A stretch of 64,000 bases of DNA, from assembly GCF_022919215.1 (NCBI RefSeq), contig NZ_CP095046.1, forward strand, positions 124,001 through 188,000, in the 5' to 3' direction. The notes below the pieces were generated by a model. It was given only the letters and a program-made list of their open reading frames with translations. It was not told where the DNA came from and searched no databases. The stretch comes from Hymenobacter cellulosilyticus. Its GTDB lineage: Bacteria > Bacteroidota > Bacteroidia > Cytophagales > Hymenobacteraceae. Below, piece after piece: positions 47,001-56,040 of the stretch. Position numbers and translations under genes: made by a program. Every line of letters starts with the position of its first letter. Within the stretch, counting starts at the first letter, position 1.

Positions 47001-48122
47001 GCGTCAGGGTCACGGCGCTGGCACAGTTGTCATTCGCTGGAGGACCTGCGGTGCGGGTCGTGAACGTACCCACGGGGCTGATGGGGCTGCTGCCCGTCGT
47101 GCCTCCGCAAAGCTGGGTCACGTAGAAATCGTACGCCGTGTTGGCCGTCAGACCAGTAAGAGTAACTGTCTGGGCAGTGGCCGTAACCGTGGTAGCGGCA
47201 CTAGAGCCGGGCACGAAGCCTTTGGGCCCGTACTGAATGCTGAAGGTGCCGCCCCAGTAGCCGTCCAGGCTACGGTAGCGGTGGTGTTGGTTAGGGTGCT
47301 TACGCTCAGGTTGCGCGGCTGCGGGCAGCCCGTGGCCACCGGGGGCGTAAACGTGTACACCTGGCCGGTAGCCGGCTTAGTGAAGATATTGGTGTTTTCG
47401 GTGGTCGAGCTAGCCGTGGGGGCTGCTGTGGCGTCGCTCAGAGACAGGTAAGAGCCTGCGCCCGTGCCCGTGCCCGCCAGACCGATAGAAGCACCCGTCG
47501 TAGAAGTAGCCGTAATGACACCCGACTCCTGACGATATACGAACTCTACCTTATTGGTGCCTTCGTACAGCTTTACCTGAAACGACAAGCCCGCGGCACT
47601 AGAGCTCCAGCGCCATTCCCAGTTGATCCACTCGAAGGTGAATACCCGGTTAGGGGCCGTACCCGTCGTGATATAGGAGCCCGTAGCCGTGGCGCCCGTG
47701 GGGTTGCCGTCCAAGTCGTCGAGCAGAGGTGCTACCATGGGACGCACTGAGGCCGGAGCGGTAGCCAACGTACCAGAGTGGTTGCTGGTTCCGGCGGTAT
47801 TAAAGCTAATCCAGCCGTTGGAAGAAGCTTTTACCTGCGTGTAGGTAGCGCCGTCAAAAACGAAGCTAAATCCTAAAGGAATGGCTGGCGACAAATAGGT
47901 ATCGGCCGTCATGCCCGATATCACTGTGCCACCGCTAATGGGGGTGAAAGTGCCCTGCGATGCAGCGAATGTATACGTGTCGACTTGCGCCTGAGCCGCG
48001 CCAATCAAACCCAGCCACAGGCTGAGGGCTAACAGAGTAACTCCTCGCCAGTGCCGCCTGTACCTTGCGGTACAATCAGTTACGCGTTTGACCAATTGGG
48101 GTAAAGGTTTTTTCATCATCAA
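44015..48122 (-). CDS. Large surface adhesin-like protein with tandem repeats and type IX sorting domain, twice frameshifted
   Basis: Reconstructed length is about 1369 residues. After a signal segment (LLALSLWLGLIGAAQAQ) come a lectin-like domain with WISFNTAGTSNHSGTL and FTFEWINWEWRWS, a fibronectin III domain near 300-390 (PRNLSVSTLTNTTATVAW), four tandem repeats of about 131 residues (each with GTADDDVWYKFTA, LTGTGDYVQ and YYVRVYSY-type strands), a diverged fifth, another FnIII domain (PAPVGLNASNVATTSARLNW), a sixth, and a type A C-terminal sorting domain (VSVFPNPSNTGAITLRIRG to TITRKVVLE). Frames break at CCCC 47252-47255 and GGGG 45905-45908; one added base at each restores a continuous protein. 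It is secreted by T9SS and probably anchored to the cell surface. Ligand unknown. Confidence 0.85.
45460..47040 (-). repeat. Four tandem domain repeats of about 393 bp
   Basis: Units lie near 47040-46653, 46647-46258, 46254-45865 and 45860-45460. Each begins P-x-N-D-x-C-A-x-A-V-T-L-T-P and ends A-x-A-F-T-I-C-V-T. Adjacent copies are highly similar at protein level and partly so in DNA, so recombination or assembly collapse is possible here. Confidence 0.8.
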
Positions 48123-48422
48123 TAGATAGATGGGGTGAAAAGAGAAAAACTGGTAAACAGGTGGGATTTAACAGAGGTAGGATGGGGCAGATCTAATAAT
48201 CCGATACTTAGGCAGAATGTCCTAAATCTAAGACAGAGTTTTGTAATTGCGAAATAGCATCCTCCACTTTGTCTTCAACTTTCCCTTTTTTGTTCAATCG
48301 GTATAACTAATTGAATTACGCAGTACTTTTTTATGACTGTAAAACAAAATCCTTATATCTTACGGCAGCGTTATTTCCACCCCTGCTCCCTTATTCACAT
48401 CTTTCTAACTCTTCTTTAGTAC
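48123..48422. other. AT-rich divergent intergenic region
   Basis: 300 bp between the divergently transcribed repeat protein and gliding-associated protein genes. It is clearly more AT-rich than the flanks, especially 48230-48420, and must hold both promoters. I found only partial TAnnTTTG matches and no convincing element, repeat or small gene. Confidence 0.45.
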
Positions 48423-50989
48423 ATGAAGAAACTTTTACATGCCACTTACATTCTAGCAGTTGCTTGGTGTATATCGTTAATTGGGATATCAGGTGCTTAT
48501 GCATCCCACATCCAGGGAGGGCAGCTCACTTATGAGGCCTTGGGGAACAACCAGTACAAAGTCAGCCTGACGGTATTTCGGGACTGCGGCGGGGCAGCTT
48601 TCAGCACGATTAGTCCCAAGCTGAACTTCAGTAACAGCGGCTGCGCCACCGGTCCCGGAGTTGCCATGACGTTGATTGGCAATCCGGAAGCGGGCAGCCC
48701 CTACTGCGCCAACACTCCCGGCGGAGCGTCCCAGTGCGGCTCCGGTTCACGAACCAATTATCAGAAAGGCACTTTTGAAGCCACGATTACGCTGCCCCCA
48801 GCTGCGGAATGGATTATCAGCGTGGCGCTGAATGCCCGCCCTACCGTGGCCAACATCAACCCCGGCGACGGTGACCTGTACTACGAAGCCCGGTTGAACA
48901 ACCTGCTGCCCAACGGGGCCCAGATTCAGAACACCTCGGCCCAGTATCAGGCTCAGGATATTCCGATTCCGTTTGTGTGCTTCCAGCAGGAGCGTACCGT
49001 TTCCTTCGCGGCTACCGAGCCCGACGGCGACTCGCTCGTATACGCCCTGGCTAACCCTTTGCTGGGCTGCAACGAGCCCAACACGTATAAGTCGTATACC
49101 ACCGTGGGCCGCTTTATCGACCTGACTCCTCCCGGTGGCACACCCTGCGGCGCGTACATCGCCGATAACCAGGGTACGTATAGCCCCACCTACCCTATTT
49201 CTTCGTTTAACATGACGGGCGTCTGCCCGCTGAAAACGGCCGTCAAAGCGTTCAACTTCAACCCGGCGCTGGGCAACTTTACGTTCACACCTTCTTACTA
49301 CAACACGGCCGTTAACTCGGCCGAAAACAAGTATGTAGTAGTAGGCCAGGTAACCGAATACCGTCGCCTGCCCAACGCTACCGGCAAACCCACTTATTAT
49401 AAGGTTGGCACCGTACGGCGCGACATGATGGTGGTGGTTATCGACTGCAACAACAACAACCAGCCCGGCCCACCCATCGGCAGCGGCTTTGATAAATCGG
49501 GCGTGAAAATCGTCAACTCGCGCGATTCTACCTTCGTTACGGCCTATACCTGCAACTACACCGAAGTGCGCTTCCGCTTCAGCGACCCGAATCCCGGCGA
49601 CATTCTGACGGTGAGCTACCCCGAGCTGGATCCCCAGTGCCGACGGTGACCAAGCCCACCTACCTGCCCTCCGACGTAGCTACGTTCCAGCTGCTGGGCA
49701 ATGGTACCGCTTCACCCGCCGCAATTCTGCGGATTCAGCCCGATATAGCCTTCCTGGGCAAGACCTATCGGATTCCGGTTAAGATTGAGGACAATGGCTG
49801 CCCCTTCAAAGGCATTCAGTACCGAACCATTGTGCTCAAGATTGAGAAAGGCAACTTCGCGAAAGTCGTCGCGTCTACGGCCAACCCCGTGGTGTGCGCC
49901 GGCACTCCCGTAAGCCTAACGGCTACCCCCTTCCGCCCCGACTCTGTGGCTGGCAGCCCCGCCCGCTACGGCTACCGGTGGGAAGCCGCCCCGGGCCTGC
50001 CTACCGCCCAGCTCGACAACCAGAACATTACCGTAACGCCCACCGTGACCACGCGCTACCGCGTCCGGATTTTGGGTCTGGATTTCCGCGTTGGCACCTG
50101 CTCCGATACTGCTTCGGTGCTGGTTCGCGTGCAGCAGCCGGTGAAAGCCACGGCCGCTACCAATCAGCCGCTGGTATGCTCGGGCAGCTCCGCTTCTATT
50201 ACAGCCAGCGCCGCCCGCCCCGGCAATGCCCAGGAAACCTTCACCTACCAGTGGACGGCCGCCAACGGGTTGAGCTCTGCCGATGCGACCAAGCCCGTTA
50301 TTACGGTGAAGCCTACCGTGACGACGCGCTACAAGCTGCGCGTAATGAGCACAGCCACCAATGCTGTGTGCGGCTCCGATACTACTTCAGTACTGGTTCG
50401 GGTGGCTCAGCCCATCGAAACGGCCTTCAAAGTTGATTCCGCAGCCGTAGGTGGCCGAAGCATCAAGCAGCCCCCGTTGCTGTTTACCTTCACTAACCAG
50501 TCGAAGGTAGCTGCTCAGACCAATACGACGCCAAAGTACCAGTGGTCGTACCAGCGCATTGCCAACGCCAAAGGCCAGGCCATCAACGAAGCCGAGCAGC
50601 CATTCTCTACCTCCAGCACCGTAGCCACCCAGCAGTTTATGATTGCCGGTATCTACAAGATTCGTCTGCGCTCATCAATCGTCATTGGAGCCGTGAGCAG
50701 CACGCCCTGCCAGGAAACGCTGGCCGAGGTGAATGTGCGCGTACCCGACGCACAGGTACCCAACATCTTTACGCCTAATGGCGACGGTATCAACGATGCT
50801 TTTGTTATTTCCACGGAAGCCATTAACAGCAAAGTTCAGATCTTCAACCGCTGGGGCCGGCAAGTATTCAGCACGGATAGCTACCGCAACGACTGGACCG
50901 GCGACGCCCAGCCCGCCGGCGTGTATTACTACATGCTCACGGACGTGAAAGGCGAAACCAGTAAAGGCTGGGTAGAGCTGGTACGCTAG
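48423..50989 (+). CDS. Gliding-motility-associated C-terminal domain protein (type B T9SS cargo), frameshifted
   Basis: Reconstructed length is 855 residues. MKKLLHATYILAVAWCISLIGISGAYASHIQGGQLTYEALG is a signal peptide followed by the ASHIQGGQLTYE start typical of large Bacteroidetes surface proteins. Two Ig/PKD-like units follow (AKVVASTANPVVCAGTPVSLTA and KATAATNQPLVCSGSSASITA, both ending TTRYRVRILG/TTRYKLRVMS). The end VPNIFTPNGDGINDAFVIST to GWVELVR is the type B, gliding-associated sorting domain. The frame is lost at CCCC 49632-49635; one added C gives ELDPPVPTVTKPTYLPSDVA. It is surface-exposed and may act in adhesion or gliding. Confidence 0.88.
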
Positions 50990-51013
50990 CCCGAACCCAT
51001 TTTTATAAGACCT

Positions 51014-51048
51014 AAAAAAGGCGCTGCGAAACCCGCAGCGCCTTTTTT
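51014..51048. terminator. Terminator between the gliding-associated gene and the CDF gene
   Basis: AAAAAAGGCGCTGCG pairs with CGCAGCGCCTTTTTT around AAACC. It serves both convergent genes and has nearly the same stem as the terminator at 43957. Confidence 0.85.
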
Positions 51049-51056
51049 ATGGGCAA

Positions 51057-52043
51057 TTATCCTAAGCGGTGCCGCTCGTTTTTCACGGCATTCGACAAGG
51101 TCCAGGGTACTTCGTGGGCGAATGGATGCTGCCGGACCGGGCATTCGGGCATATGGCACAAGGAGCAAGCAGCAAAGGTGCATGGGTCGGCGTGGACAAA
51201 CATTTCCACTTCCACGTCGAAGCGCTGCTTAATTAGACCTTCGATGCGGTTCAGCTCATTGTGAATTTCTTCCAGGCTGAAATAATAGGGCATCTGCATG
51301 TGGCAGTCGATGTGCAGATTAGCCCCGTAGCGCAGCACGCGCAGGTTGTGCACATCAATCCACGGGGGCAGGCGGTGCTGCTGCAGCTCGGCAATTACCT
51401 GCTCCACCGTTGCCACATCCGACTCATCCATCAAAGCCGACACCGAGCGGCGCACCATCCGGTAGCCGTTGACAACGATAAACACACCCAGCAGCAAAGC
51501 GGCTCCGGCATCGAACAGGGCATTGCCCGTGAAAATCACCAGTAGTAAGGCCACACACGAAACCAAGGTGCTCAGCGCATCGATGTACAGGTGCTGCCCA
51601 TCACCAACCAGGGCCACGGAATTCATCTTTTTGCCGGAACTCACCAGCAGAAAACCCACAGCCAGGTTGACCAGTGCCGTGGCGGCCAGCAGATACATGC
51701 CCGCATCGGGCCGCTCCACGGCGTGGGGCTGCAGCACGGCCATTACCGCGCTATAGAAAATATAAACGCCGGCAAACAGAATGAGGGCACCCTCGAAGCC
51801 AACCGACAGGTATTCTACCTTACCGTGGCCGTACGGATGGTTTTCGTCCTTGGGCAGGTCGGAAAGATAGAGGCTGTAAAGGGCAAAACCGCTGGTAAAA
51901 ACGTTGATAATTGATTCCAGCGCATCAGTCAGTACGGCCTGCGACGCCGTAAGGAAATACGCGTAGAACTTGATGGCAACCAGCCCTACGCTGACAACCA
52001 GCGACAGTAAGCCAAGCCGGTTCTTGGATTGGGTAAAAGTCAT
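51057..52043 (-). CDS. Cation diffusion facilitator (CDF) metal efflux transporter
   Basis: 328 residues from MTFTQSKNRLGLLSLVVSVG; an upstream start at 52097 adds an unrelated tail. Six membrane segments include the metal site of helix 2 and helix 5: TDALESIINVFTSGF, HPYGHGKVEYLSVGFEG, GDGQHLYIDALSTLVSC (D in the H/D-x-x-x-D pattern). A cytoplasmic domain of about 90 residues follows, with RYGANLHIDCHMQMPYYFSLEE. The C-terminus has a Cys-rich sequence (DPCTFAACSLCHMPECPVRQ) that may bind metal. CDF pumps export divalent ions (Zn, Mn, Fe) using the proton gradient. It is divergent from mntH, sharing a 170-bp control region. Confidence 0.88.
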   Translation of the reverse strand: MTFTQSKNRLGLLSLVVSVGLVAIKFYAYFLTASQAVLTDALESIINVFTSGFALYSLYLSDLPKDENHPYGHGKVEYLSVGFEGALILFAGVYIFYSAVMAVLQPHAVERPDAGMYLLAATALVNLAVGFLLVSSGKKMNSVALVGDGQHLYIDALSTLVSCVALLLVIFTGNALFDAGAALLLGVFIVVNGYRMVRRSVSALMDESDVATVEQVIAELQQHRLPPWIDVHNLRVLRYGANLHIDCHMQMPYYFSLEEIHNELNRIEGLIKQRFDVEVEMFVHADPCTFAACSLCHMPECPVRQHPFAHEVPWTLSNAVKNERHRLG

Positions 52044-52157
52044 GGAAGGGGTGGGTTGAACAAAAATGGGCCTGCAAAAGTCCGGTAAAAAACCCACTTC
52101 CCTACGGTTTGCAACCTTTTTCGGCTAAATGAGTATTTAAATTGCCTTAAAAAAATG

Positions 52158-52187
52158 TTTAGGCTACCCTAAAAATATGTTCCTTTG
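52158..52187 (+). promoter_or_regulatory. mntH control region: DtxR/MntR-like palindrome and -7 element
   Basis: TTTAGG (52158-52163) and CCTAAA (52168-52173) are perfect inverted arms across CTAC, resembling DtxR-family operators. TTCCTTTG at 52180-52187 is a one-mismatch -7 element. The palindrome therefore sits where a metal-bound repressor would block the promoter. The start codon is 40 bp past the palindrome. The same kind of palindrome lies 38 bp before the TonB receptor gene. Confidence 0.6.
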
Positions 52188-52213
52188 TTGAGCTACCTGA
52201 TACTCTATTCCTT

Positions 52214-53581
52214 ATGCCTCCACTCGTACAAGCTTCCCCTACTCCGCCCTTGACTGAAAACAACTCCGGCTGGCGCCAGGAGCGCAAGCATAACTCCCTG
52301 AGCGAAGTATACGCCAGCATCCGCGTGCCGGCGGCCAATGCCTCGTTTTGGCGCAAGCTTGTGGCTTTTTGGGGACCCGGCCTCATGGTAGCCGTAGGTT
52401 ACATGGACCCTGGCAACTGGGCCACCGACATTGCCGGCGGCTCCCGCTTCGGCTATACGCTGTTGTCGGTAATTCTGATTTCCAACTTGTTTGCCATGCT
52501 GCTCCAGCACCTGGCCGCCAAGCTGGGCATCGTGACGGGGCGCGACCTGGCCCAGGCCTGCCGTGACCATTACTCCAAGCCTGTGGCAATGGTGCTGTGG
52601 GTGTTCTGCGAAGTAGCCATTGCGGCCTGCGACCTGGCCGAAGTAATTGGCTCGGCCATTGCGTTGAACCTGCTGTTCGGCCTGCCGCTGCCCTGGGGCG
52701 TGGTGCTCACCATCCTGGACGTGCTGGTGGTGCTGTTTTTCCAGAACAAGGGCTTTCGGGTTATTGAAAGCATCGTAGCTGGGCTCATTGTGGTCATTTT
52801 CGGCTGTTTCCTCTACGAAATCCTGGTTTCCCACCCCGACTACCTAGGCATTGCCAAAGGGCTGGTGCCCCAGAAAGAAGTGGTGACCACGCCCGGCATG
52901 CTCTACATTGCCATCGGTATTTTGGGTGCCACCGTAATGCCCCACAACCTGTACCTGCACTCCAGCATCGTACAAACCCGCGCTATTGAGCAAACCGAGC
53001 CGGGCAAACGCATGGCCATCAAGTTTGCTACCATCGACTCGACGGTGGCGCTGTTTCTGGCGTTTTTCGTGAATGCCGCCATCCTGATAACGGCCGCGGC
53101 CACCTTCCACACCAATGGCCTGTTTCACGTGGCCGACATTACCGATGCCCACAAGCTGCTGGCCCCGGTGCTGGGCGCCGGTGCGGCCGGCACCGTGTTT
53201 GCCATAGCCCTGCTGGCCTCGGGCCAGAACTCCACTTTGACTGGCACCCTGGCGGGTCAGATTGTGATGGAAGGCTTTCTGGACTTAAAACTCAAGCCCT
53301 GGGTACGCCGCCTCATCACCCGCGCCATTGCGGTGGTGCCAGCCTTGGTGGTCACGCTGCTCTACGGCGAGAAAGGCACGGCCGACCTGCTGGTGCTGAG
53401 CCAAGTGATTCTGTCGCTGCAGCTGAGCTTTGCGGTGGTGCCGCTGGTGCTTTTCACGGGTAGCAAGGCCAAAATGGGCGTGTTCGTAAACCGGCCGGCG
53501 CTGCAACTGGTAGCCTGGGCGGTATCGGGCATCATCATCGTGCTCAACCTCTACCTGCTGTTTACCACCTTCTTTAAGTAA
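52214..53581 (+). CDS. mntH: Nramp-family divalent metal (Mn/Fe) transporter
   Basis: 455 residues, inner-membrane proton symporter for Mn(II) and Fe(II). The metal site is intact: DPGNWATDIAGGSRFGY in TM1 (D-P-G-N) and GATVMPHNLYLHSSIV in TM6 (M-P-H). Other family segments are present: GPGLMVAVGYMDPGNW, ALLASGQNSTLTGTLAGQIVMEGF, VPLVLFTGSKAKMG. About eleven helices are predicted. The first 35 residues are a soluble Pro/Ser-rich extension. Regulation is probably by a metal-sensing repressor at the upstream palindrome. Mn versus Fe specificity is not certain from motifs. Confidence 0.92.
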   Translation: MPPLVQASPTPPLTENNSGWRQERKHNSLSEVYASIRVPAANASFWRKLVAFWGPGLMVAVGYMDPGNWATDIAGGSRFGYTLLSVILISNLFAMLLQHLAAKLGIVTGRDLAQACRDHYSKPVAMVLWVFCEVAIAACDLAEVIGSAIALNLLFGLPLPWGVVLTILDVLVVLFFQNKGFRVIESIVAGLIVVIFGCFLYEILVSHPDYLGIAKGLVPQKEVVTTPGMLYIAIGILGATVMPHNLYLHSSIVQTRAIEQTEPGKRMAIKFATIDSTVALFLAFFVNAAILITAAATFHTNGLFHVADITDAHKLLAPVLGAGAAGTVFAIALLASGQNSTLTGTLAGQIVMEGFLDLKLKPWVRRLITRAIAVVPALVVTLLYGEKGTADLLVLSQVILSLQLSFAVVPLVLFTGSKAKMGVFVNRPALQLVAWAVSGIIIVLNLYLLFTTFFK

Positions 53582-53583
53582 GC

Positions 53584-53617
53584 AAAAGGCGCAGGGCGGC
53601 TAGCTCTGCGCCTTTTT
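53584..53617 (+). terminator. Terminator of mntH
   Basis: AAAAGGCGCAG pairs with CTGCGCCTTTT around an 11-nt loop, followed by T6. The next gene's control palindrome starts 12 bp later, so mntH and the TonB receptor are separate units. Confidence 0.8.
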
Positions 53618-53629
53618 TGCGACCATACT

Positions 53630-53645
53630 TTTAGACTAGTCTAAA
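53630..53645. promoter_or_regulatory. Perfect 16-bp palindrome before the TonB receptor gene (DtxR/MntR-like)
   Basis: TTTAGACTAGTCTAAA is a perfect palindrome, 38 bp before the ATG. A seven-of-eight -7 element (TACTTTTA, 53626-53633) overlaps it. It agrees with the mntH palindrome at 13 of 16 positions. A half-site TTAGACTA follows at 53677-53684, reaching the start codon. Confidence 0.6.
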
Positions 53646-53683
53646 TAAAAAGAAAGGCCCTTCCTAAACTCAACCATTAGACT

Positions 53684-55944
53684 ATGAAAGCAATTCTCCT
53701 CTTCCTCTTTGCTTGCCTGAATACTGCTACTGTGTTGGCCCAGACCGGCATTCTAAAAGGAACAGTGCGGGCCGAGGGCAAAGTAGTGCCGTTTGCCAGC
53801 ATTGGTCTGAAGGGTACTACCCTGGGCACGACGGCCGACGAAAACGGAAGCTTTACGCTGGGCAAAGTACCGGTGGGACCACAACGGGTAGTCGTAAGTG
53901 CCGTAGGATTTCTGCTGACGGAGCGGGCCATAACGATGAGCAGCGGGCAAACGGTGACGGTAAACGTAGCACTTAGCGGCAACGCTAACGAGTTGGGCGA
54001 CGTGGTGGTGAGCGGGACACTGAGCGAAGTGGTGAAAAGCCAGTCGCCGGTGGCCGTCGAGATTTATACCCCGCGCTACTTCCAGAAAAACCCCAGCGCC
54101 TGCCTGTTCGAGAACCTGACGATGGTAAACGGGGTGCGGCCCCAACTCAACTGCAACATCTGCAACACCGGCGACATCCACATCAACGGGTTGGAGGGGC
54201 CCTACACCATGGTACTCATCGACGGCATGCCCATTGTCAGCTCCTTGTCTACGGTGTACGGGCTTAGCGGCATTCCCAACAGCATGGTCGACCGGATTGA
54301 GGTGGTGAAAGGGCCGGCGTCCACGCTCTACGGCTCGGAGGCAGTAGGCGGCCTTATCAACGTCATTACCAAAAACCCGGCAAAAGCACCCCGCTTTTCG
54401 GCCGATGCCTTCGGGACTTCCCACGGCGAAATGAACCTGGATTTGGGCACGGCGGCCAAAGTTGGGCCGGCCACTACCTTGCTCAGTGCCAACCTGTTTG
54501 GCTACAACCAGCGCCGGGACGTGAACGAGGACGGCTTCACCGACTTGCCGACCCAGCACCGGGCCTCGGTGTTCAATAAATGGTCGTTGAAACGGCCCCA
54601 GGATCGGGCGGCCAACCTGGCGGCGCGCTATTATTACGAGGACCGGTTTGGCGGGCAGCTCGGCTGGACGCCCGAGTTTCGGGGCGGCGACAGTATCTAC
54701 GGGGAAAGCGTGTACACGGGCCGCTACGAGGTACTGGGCCAATACCAATTGCCGGTGGCGGGTCAGAAATTTATGCTCAGCGGTTCTTACAACCAGCACC
54801 GGCAAAACTCGGCCTACGGCACCACGCTCTACCGGGCCACCCAGCGCGTGGGCTTCGGGCAGCTTACCTGGGCCCGCGACCTGAACATCCGGCACAGCCT
54901 GCTACTGGGCGCCACTTACCGCTACACCTGGTACGACGACAATACGCCCGCCACGGCGCGCCCCGACGGCGACCAGACCGTGACTCAGCCCGACAAAACC
55001 AGCTTGCCCGGCATTTTTGCCCAGGACGAGTGGAAAGTAACCGAAAACGCGACGCTGCTGGCCGGCTTGCGCTACGACTACAACTCGGTGCACGGCAGCA
55101 TTCTTTCGCCCCGGCTCAACTACAAGTGGAGCAAGCCCGACAACAGCCAGGTTGTGCGCGTGGGCGTAGGCAACGGCTACCGCGTGGTAAACCTGTTTAC
55201 GGAAGACCACGCCGCCCTGACCGGGGCCCGGCAGGTGGTGGTGCCCGAAGCGCTGCGCCCTGAGCGGAGCTGGAATGCCAACGTAAACTACCAGCGCTTC
55301 TTTACTACCGCCGCCGGCCAGCTGACCGTGGACGCCAGCGCCTTTTATACCTACTTCACCAACAAAATCAGTCCCGACTACACCACCAACGTCAACCAGA
55401 TAGTGTACCGCAACCTGGACGGCTACGCCGTGTCGCGGGGGGTGACGCTGAACACGGACTTCACGTTTTCGCGGCCCCTGAAGGTAATTGCGGGCATTAC
55501 GCTGATGGATGTGTTTCGGCAGGAGCGGCCCGAAGGCGGCGGCCCGCTGCAGCGCGTGACGCAGCTGCACGCCCCGGTTTTCTCGGGCACCTACGCCGTG
55601 AGCTACACCCTGGCCCGCCTGGGCGTGGTGGTCGACTACACCGGGCAGGTGAACGGCCCCATGCAGCTGCCGGTGCAGCCCAACGACTACCGTCCGGCCC
55701 GCTCCCCATGGTATTCGCTGCAGAACGTGCAGCTTACCAAGCGTCTGGGGAGCACCTGGAAATCTACGGGGGGCTGAAAAACCTGCTCGACTTCTTGCCC
55801 CGGCACGTGCTGATCCGCGCCTTCGACCCCTTCGACAAATACGTGGGCCAGGACAATCCTAACGGCTATTCCTTTGACACTGAGTACAACTATGCCCCAG
55901 TGCAGGGCCGCCGCACTTTCCTAGGCCTGCGCTACACCCTCTAA
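53684..55944 (+). CDS. TonB-dependent receptor, probably for a metal or metal complex, frameshifted
   Basis: Reconstructed length is 753 residues. A signal peptide (MKAILLFLFACLNTATVLAQ) precedes a carboxypeptidase-regulatory-like domain at 22-100. The plug has NANELGDVVVSGTLSEVV (TonB-box-like), MVNGVRPQLNCNICNTGDIHIN with Cys157 and Cys160, and LEGPYTMVLIDGMPIVSSLS. The barrel runs from about 250 to the C-terminal RRTFLGLRYTL, ending in an aromatic-hydrophobic strand. The frame is broken at GGGG 55747-55750; one added G gives RLGEHLEIYGGLKNLLDFLP. It carries the same operator type as mntH, hence predicted manganese or iron uptake across the outer membrane. The ligand is not proven. Confidence 0.85.
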
Positions 55945-56040
55945 GTACTATCGGTAGAGAAGCGGAATTGTTGCTGATCCGCATCAGAAGCTGATGTTCT
56001 GCGTATGCGGGCTGAATAGTACAATTTTTTTCTCCGCGCT

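Noticed and set aside
45460..47040. CRISPR-like spaced repeats
   Set aside because: The repeats are 393 bp, contiguous and coding; there are no short direct repeats with unique spacers anywhere in the window and no cas gene.
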